A stretch of 64,000 nt of DNA from Clarkia xantiana subsp. parviflora (Eukaryota > Streptophyta > Magnoliopsida > Myrtales > Onagraceae). The notes below the pieces were generated by a model that was not told the origin of the DNA, ran no database searches, and saw nothing but the letters and a program-made list of their open reading frames with translations. Both the position numbers and the translations under genes were made by a program. Location: the NCBI GenBank assembly GCA_036873135.1, contig JAPTYO010000007.1, forward strand, positions 26,704,763 through 26,768,762. The letters run 5' to 3'. This document shows, one piece after another, positions 61,552 through 64,000 of this stretch; within the stretch, counting starts at the first letter, position 1, and each line of letters starts with the position of its first letter.

Positions 61552-62392
61552 ATTATGCACGATTTTCCTTCGTGGGCTTCTCCTTCTAGTATTCCCGCTT
61601 CTTGGGCTTCTCCTTCTATTATTCCCGCTTCTTAGGCTTCTTCTTCCCGTATCCTCGCTCCGTGGGCTTCTTTCTTCTCGTATACCTGCAAATGGGCACC
61701 GGGGAGGGGGTTTCTGGTAAGCCCACTGTTTGCATACAGTGTCCTGAGTGCCTTCTTGCTTCGGACCTCCGCCCTTCCTTCTCCTCACGATAGCTGCAAA
61801 AGGGCAATACCGAGAGGGGGGGGGGGGGATGGTGCTCGATGTGCCCTCTCCGATACTTAAATAAATATAAGCATTAGAGAGAGGTAATGAGCTTAGAGGG
61901 AGAGTGATGGATTACCTTCAAATGAGGAGATGATGTCTCTATTTATAGAGTTCCTATTGGACCGCCCCGGTTCCAGTGCTTTCATGGTCCGGTTATGGCA
62001 GTTTCGTAATATAAGTTGTCATTGACCGTAAATATGGTGCATTTGACCTCGGTTCGACCGCGAATGAACTTAATGTGTTAAGTGTGTGGGAATGGCCTTC
62101 GAGGGCGAGCCCCGGGCGATATATCGTCCGGGGATAGGGGTCCGGACGAGGGGAACTCATCCGGAAGGAGGGGGGGGGGGGGGGATATCCGGATGGGTAT
62201 CCCCGGGACCCCGCTCGGGTTACCTCCGATGGGCTTTTTCCCTCGGGGTCTTCCGTGTGGGTTTCGCCACTCAGGGTGTTTTCGGGTCTAAGTGTTGGGC
62301 CTCAGGTGTCCGTTTTCCAAATTTCGAATTATAATCCATTGTGGCCCAATTACGGGAAACAATTTATAATATGCTTGGGCGTATATCCAACA
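61552..62392 (+). repeat. right LTR of the LARD
   Basis: Direct repeat of 54587-55374, high similarity by eye. Differences include an extra stretch of about 45 bp near 61790-61845 with a G13 run and a G15 run at 62170-62184. The first bases (TTATGCACG for TGTTTGCACACG) are altered, so the exact start is approximate. Confidence 0.85.
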
Positions 62393-62397
62393 GTAAG

Positions 62398-64000
62398 AAA
62401 CCAACTAATCCAAGCAACAACTAGCAGCTATAAAAGTCCAACTAGCATTGTTGATCTGTAGTATAAGAGCCTTTGGTTCATGTGTGTGCGCGTGTGTCAA
62501 TGAATACACACCCATTTGTCTCAGATGAACTTAAAATAGCAAATTAGAAGCATGTTTCAAGAACAGTGTTACTTAAGAACAATATACATAGCAGATAGGA
62601 GGAAAAACATGGTTGTTATACCTATCTTACTAATAGAAGCCGGGCCGGAGACCGTGGTGGAAGAACGGCGACATCGCCGGACTCGGAGGTTTGAAAGTAG
62701 GCTGGCCCGCCGCTGAGCTGATTAGCTAAACACTCTCGATTTCCTTTCTATCTTCTTCTGTAAAGTAATGTGCCGTCTCAGTTCTCACTCTCTGTAGTCT
62801 GACTTTTTGTTAGGTCATTAGACCAAAGTATTAGATAGACGCATGAGCCAGTGGGCCTAGCCCAAGAACAAACATGGAATAATTATAATTATAATCGGGC
62901 GGGTTCGGGTGAAACATGCTTTTCTGCTCAGAGCCCGAACCCGAATTTTCGGGAGTGAATTTCAAATCGGGTTAGGTTTTTTCAATCGGAACAGGCTTTT
63001 CGGAACGATCTCGGGACGATTTTCCTTGGGTTTCGGATTCTCAGTATTTTATGCCCACCCGAGTTAAAGCTCAAGGTTAATAAATACAAGGGTTAGGTAC
63101 CTAATTACGGAAAAAACTCAAACAGAGAGTAGGAGAGCTCGAACACTACGTAGCGAGATGTACCTAAGGTCGCTTCTATTAACCCATTCCTTTTTTGGCA
63201 AAAAAAAAAATGTTTACACTATGTTGATTTTAAGTGGTACATGTTTCATTTCGTTGTTTTTTTTTTCCATCCGTTTTTTTTGTTCAATTTGACGAATTTG
63301 GGCATGAATTTCTTCAATTTATGTATATTTATGCCAGTTAAGTTAAATTAAACTTCAATTTTCCATAAGTTCTTTAATTTTACTGTGAGTATACACTAAT
63401 TGACATAAATTTAAAGAAAATCAGAAGCACTCTTTCTTTTTTTCTCTTTTTTAAACGCTCTTGATGTAAAATTTATTGAAATATTGGACCAAAATTAGTC
63501 AAATTTAACAGAAAAGCGGACGAAAAATAATAAATAAAAAACAACGAAAACCCAAAAACACTTATTAATAACAATTTTAACCTAAAATATCTAAAAGTAA
63601 GAGCATCCACAGTGGTATTACGTAAAGATTACGTAAACGTGGGACCTACATGTTTATTTAAGTAAAGCAACAAAAACCATCTACAGTGGTTTTACATAGC
63701 ATTCCTTAAAGATGGGATCCACACGTAAATTTATGTTTTTACATAAAGCATTCCTTAAATTTAAGTAATGCACTATGTATTACGTAACCAATTTTTTATT
63801 ATAAATTAATTCATTTTATAATTAATGCTAATATCTTATTGGTGATTGTTGGAAAATTTAATAATAAAATATATTTAAGGAATATGTTTAAGTAATACAA
63901 TTGCAGAGAAAATATTTTTTACGTGTGTCTTAAATTTACTTATTCCTTAAAGTGTACATAAATGTTTACGTGACACCTTTAAAAAAATACAATTTATGTA
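62398..64000. other. right flank, no gene resolved
   Basis: AT-rich sequence. A GC-rich stretch at 62640-62720 (GCCGGGCCGGAGACCGTGG) could be a gene 5' end on either strand, but no frame is convincing. 62890-63060 has GGGTTCGGG / CCCGAACCCG words. From about 63602 GAGCATCCACAGTGG and repeats of it resemble a common plant TIR type; its other end would lie beyond the window. Confidence 0.4.

Larger units (their letters stand above)
54587..62392 (+). mobile_element. non-coding LTR retrotransposon (LARD-like), 7.8 kb
   Basis: Two long direct repeats (54587-55374 and about 61552-62392) bound a 6.2-kb interior with no gag or pol. The first begins TGTTTGCACACG, both end CCAACA, and GTAAG flanks the whole element on both sides (54582-54586, 62393-62397), a 5-bp target duplication. 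The interior is tandem repeats and GC homopolymers. It would rely on another element's proteins. Part of its length is a later Mutator-like insert (58430-59405). No clear primer-binding site or polypurine tract was identified. Orientation is not certain. Confidence 0.85.

Overview
This is nuclear DNA of a flowering plant, most likely a eudicot. It is AT-rich, genes are interrupted by short GT-AG introns, and there are long (TA)n tracts and many typical plant transposons (hAT, Mutator-like, CACTA, Helitron, L1-type LINE, a non-coding LTR element). The two recognisable host genes are plant-type: cytosolic ribosomal protein uS19/RPS15, and a CSC1/OSCA (DUF221) membrane channel closest to RXW8. 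I cannot name the species.

The backbone is a tandem triplication of one segment: RPS15, a spacer, then the OSCA gene. Unit 1 spans about 4065-16209, unit 2 about 16210-34050, unit 3 about 34051 onward. All three RPS15 copies (8865-10156, 18400-19674, 36152-37426) are intact four-exon genes for a 151-residue protein. Their promoters keep site II and telo-box motifs. Only the third OSCA copy (49256-53311, ten exons, 716 residues) is complete. The first two (14419-16171, 31650-34012) stop at the same place in intron 5, where the next duplication unit begins, and both carry further lesions. The middle unit is a patchwork: its RPS15 half matches unit 3 and its spacer/OSCA half matches unit 1, as expected from unequal crossing-over.

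Each unit then took different insertions. In unit 1 a 3.76-kb hAT element (4092-7855) carries a BED-type transposase gene broken by one frameshift and one stop. The same unit has a hAT-type MITE (11998-12531). Unit 2 has a large minus-strand Helitron beginning at 22267, with a 4.4-kb CACTA element (23197-27607) inside it, and a hAT MITE (31993-32581) in the OSCA pseudogene. Unit 3 has a degenerate L1-type LINE (39503-46620). Mutator-like foldback elements with palindromic GATCGGAGC cores occur in every spacer. Several insertions can be delimited exactly because another unit keeps the empty site.

Outside the array, the left flank (1-4064) holds the last codons of an unidentified gene, a small Helitron and simple repeats. 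The right flank holds a 7.8-kb non-coding LTR retrotransposon (LARD, 54587-62392, target duplication GTAAG). Its interior contains three successive tandem-repeat arrays, poly-C/poly-G tracts and an inserted Mutator-like MITE (58430-59405). The last 1.6 kb has no gene I can support.
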